Below are positions 25,470 through 26,525 of a DNA stretch of 26,525 nucleotides, one piece after another; positions within the stretch are counted from its first letter, which is position 1; every line of letters begins with the position of its first letter. A program made the translations under genes and the position numbers. This stretch comes from an uncultured Candidatus Midichloriaceae bacterium. GTDB lineage: Bacteria > Pseudomonadota > Alphaproteobacteria > Rickettsiales > Midichloriaceae. The notes under the pieces were generated by a model, which worked only from the letters and a program-made list of their open reading frames with translations, ran no database searches and was not told the origin of the DNA. Location: positions 1 to 26,525 of the forward strand of contig CAJQNX010000004.1 in NCBI GenBank assembly GCA_905479795.1. The letters are read 5' to 3'.

Positions 25470-26295
25470 ATGCCATATAAATTTCTTATATTTATGTTGT
25501 TGCTCTTAAATTGTATAGCCCAAATATAAATAAAAGCTGAATTACCCTTAATAATACCACACAGAGGTGGAAAAGCAGAATTTCCAGAAAACACGATTTA
25601 TGCTTTTTCACAAATGGATAAATTAAAAATTACCATTATAGACCATTATAGAAATTGATCTACAAGTGACTAAATATGGTATTCCCGTAATATATCACCC
25701 TGTAGATTTAAGTACACACTCCAATTTGAATGGAAAAATTTCTGATTATCCACATAATATCATCAAAAAAGCCAAAATAATAAAACACACACATATTAAT
25801 CAAAAACTATATATACCAAGTTTATATGAAGTATTATCAAAATTTAAAAATATAAATTTTATTATTGATTTAAAGTCTCTACCTGCCAAAAAATTAATTG
25901 ACTCAATAGCAAAAATTTTTGAAGCAAGAGATCATACCAGAGAGAGAAATTTAAATATGCTGCTAAATTAATCTTGCTCCATTCCATTAAATGAAGATTG
26001 GATCGGGTTAGAACTAAAAAGAAAAATAATTATAAAGGAGCATTTTGCTTTAGGAGAGGGTACAACTCCAATTATTGCTAAATTATGGAACCCAGAAATC
26101 ATAAAATGCATAAACAATTTTTCAAAAAATTCTAAAATTGTTATTTTTGGAATCAATAATATCGAGGATTATTGCGAATCAATAAAACTAGGCGCGTATG
26201 CAGTACTTAGTGATAATCCTATAAAAATGATACAACTAAAACAAAAGCTTAAAAATGAGGGCGCTGAACGCAATTGTTCAAAGATGAATCATTAA
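25470..26295 (+). pseudogene. Glycerophosphodiester phosphodiesterase (GDPD) pseudogene
   Basis: GDPD/UgpQ enzymes release glycerol-3-phosphate from phospholipid head groups. A start at 25470 gives a signal-peptide-like MPYKFLIFMLLLLNCIAQ, then an in-frame TAA at 25527-25529. The GDPD core follows in that frame (LPLIIPHRGGKAEFPENT). After a 10-bp tandem duplication at 25632-25651 the core continues in the next frame (IEIDLQVTKYGIPVIYHP, then IPSLYEVLSKF). A TAA at 25969-25971 interrupts it, and the C-terminal GDPD signature GAYAVLSDNPIKM follows in the same frame to TAA at 26293-26295. So there are three separate lesions: two stops and one frameshift. Catalytic motifs (HRG, EID, a histidine after the strand) are still readable, so decay is recent. 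Confidence 0.85.
25632..25651 (+). repeat. 10-bp tandem duplication that frameshifts the GDPD pseudogene
   Basis: ACCATTATAG occurs twice in direct succession (25632-25641 and 25642-25651). Deleting one copy restores KITIIEIDLQVT, the expected GDPD strand with its metal-ligand acidic residues. This looks like replication slippage. Confidence 0.9.
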
Positions 26296-26306
26296 TCAAA
26301 AAGAAT

Positions 26307-26393
26307 TTAGCATATAAATACTTGTTCATGAACCTTACATCTACCCAAAAGTATATCTAATGTAGCTTCTAAACCATCCTCATTAAAACACAA
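26307..26393 (-). other. Possible C-terminal gene fragment on the minus strand
   Basis: Between a TAA at 26396-26394 and a TAA at 26309-26307, the minus strand encodes 28 residues with protein-like composition (NEDGLEATLDILLGRCKVHE, ending QVFIC). It has only a TTG as possible start and no ribosome binding site. I do not recognise the parent protein. It could be the degraded end of a gene or chance; nothing else coding is seen between 26296 and the right edge. Confidence 0.2.
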
Positions 26394-26416
26394 TTAAGTG
26401 CTTGGCCTAGAAAACC

Positions 26417-26446
26417 AGACAAAGCCAATGTTTATTGGCTTTGTCT
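26417..26446 (+). terminator. Strong hairpin terminator
   Basis: A perfect 13-bp stem with a four-base loop (arms 26417-26429 and 26434-26446, AGACAAAGCCAAT paired with ATTGGCTTTGTCT) is followed by TT on the plus strand. On the minus strand it is followed by GG rather than a T-run, so it mainly serves plus-strand transcription, ending the tmk-TAXI-GDPD region. Confidence 0.7.
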
Positions 26447-26525
26447 TTAAAGTAGTTTACCGTTGAAAGTTATATAGCAAAATTTTGTGTAAAATTTAAG
26501 TATAATTTAATAGCAAAAATTAAAG

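Noticed and set aside
26463..26506. Possible promoter near the right edge (TTGAAA and TATAAT)
   Set aside because: The two hexamers are 32 bases apart and no hexamer lies at proper spacing; the downstream gene is outside the window.
1..26525. CRISPR arrays, tRNA/rRNA genes, insertion sequences, prophage or att sites
   Set aside because: No regularly spaced repeats, cloverleaf or rRNA-like sequence, transposase ORFs or terminal inverted repeats were seen on either strand.

Overview
The window is strongly AT-rich and tightly packed. It carries the scattered, gene-duplicated type IV secretion system typical of the Alphaproteobacterial order Rickettsiales: virB3-virB4 followed by several giant virB6 paralogs, with a separate virB8-virB9 pair. 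The decaying genes (a phosphodiesterase pseudogene, a SecA tail fragment, a start-less eptA) also fit an obligate intracellular bacterium with a reducing genome. A D-Ala-D-Ala ligase, a lipid A phosphoethanolamine-transferase-like gene and a small outer-membrane beta-barrel suggest that it keeps peptidoglycan and probably LPS, so a Rickettsiaceae- or Midichloriaceae-like lineage is more likely than Anaplasmataceae. I cannot name the genus.

Layout. Positions 1-22260 are read on the minus strand and 22443-26295 on the plus strand. On the minus strand, in transcription order, are three blocks. (a) virB3-virB4-virB6-virB6-virB6 (22260 to 10418) is one compact operon for the inner-membrane core of the secretion channel. 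(b) hflK-hflC-ddl-prepilin-peptidase-like-virB8-virB9-ftsK (10321 to 2667) is seven co-directional genes separated by at most about 26 bases; it mixes membrane proteolysis, cell-wall precursor synthesis, secretion and chromosome segregation. A phosphoethanolamine transferase without a normal start and a SecA zinc-tail remnant follow it. (c) An outer-membrane beta-barrel gene (778 to 92) precedes a truncated ORF at the window edge. On the plus strand are a frameshifted pore-forming-toxin-like gene with its own promoter and terminator, tmk, a TAXI solute-binding protein, and a glycerophosphodiester phosphodiesterase pseudogene. A perfect hairpin terminator lies near the right end.

The most interesting item is the gene at 22443-23523. 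Two lectin-like repeats precede a Ser/Thr-rich, beta-strand-rich region resembling aerolysin/ETX-MTX2 pore-forming toxins. It stands back to back with the virB3-virB4-virB6 operon and has no signal peptide, and it is broken by a single extra G in a GGGG run. Also notable are a prepilin-peptidase-like protein that appears to have lost both catalytic aspartates inside the virB8-virB9 operon, and a VirB6 carrying a coiled-coil tail of about 450 residues. All functional calls were made by eye from motifs; no database search was run.
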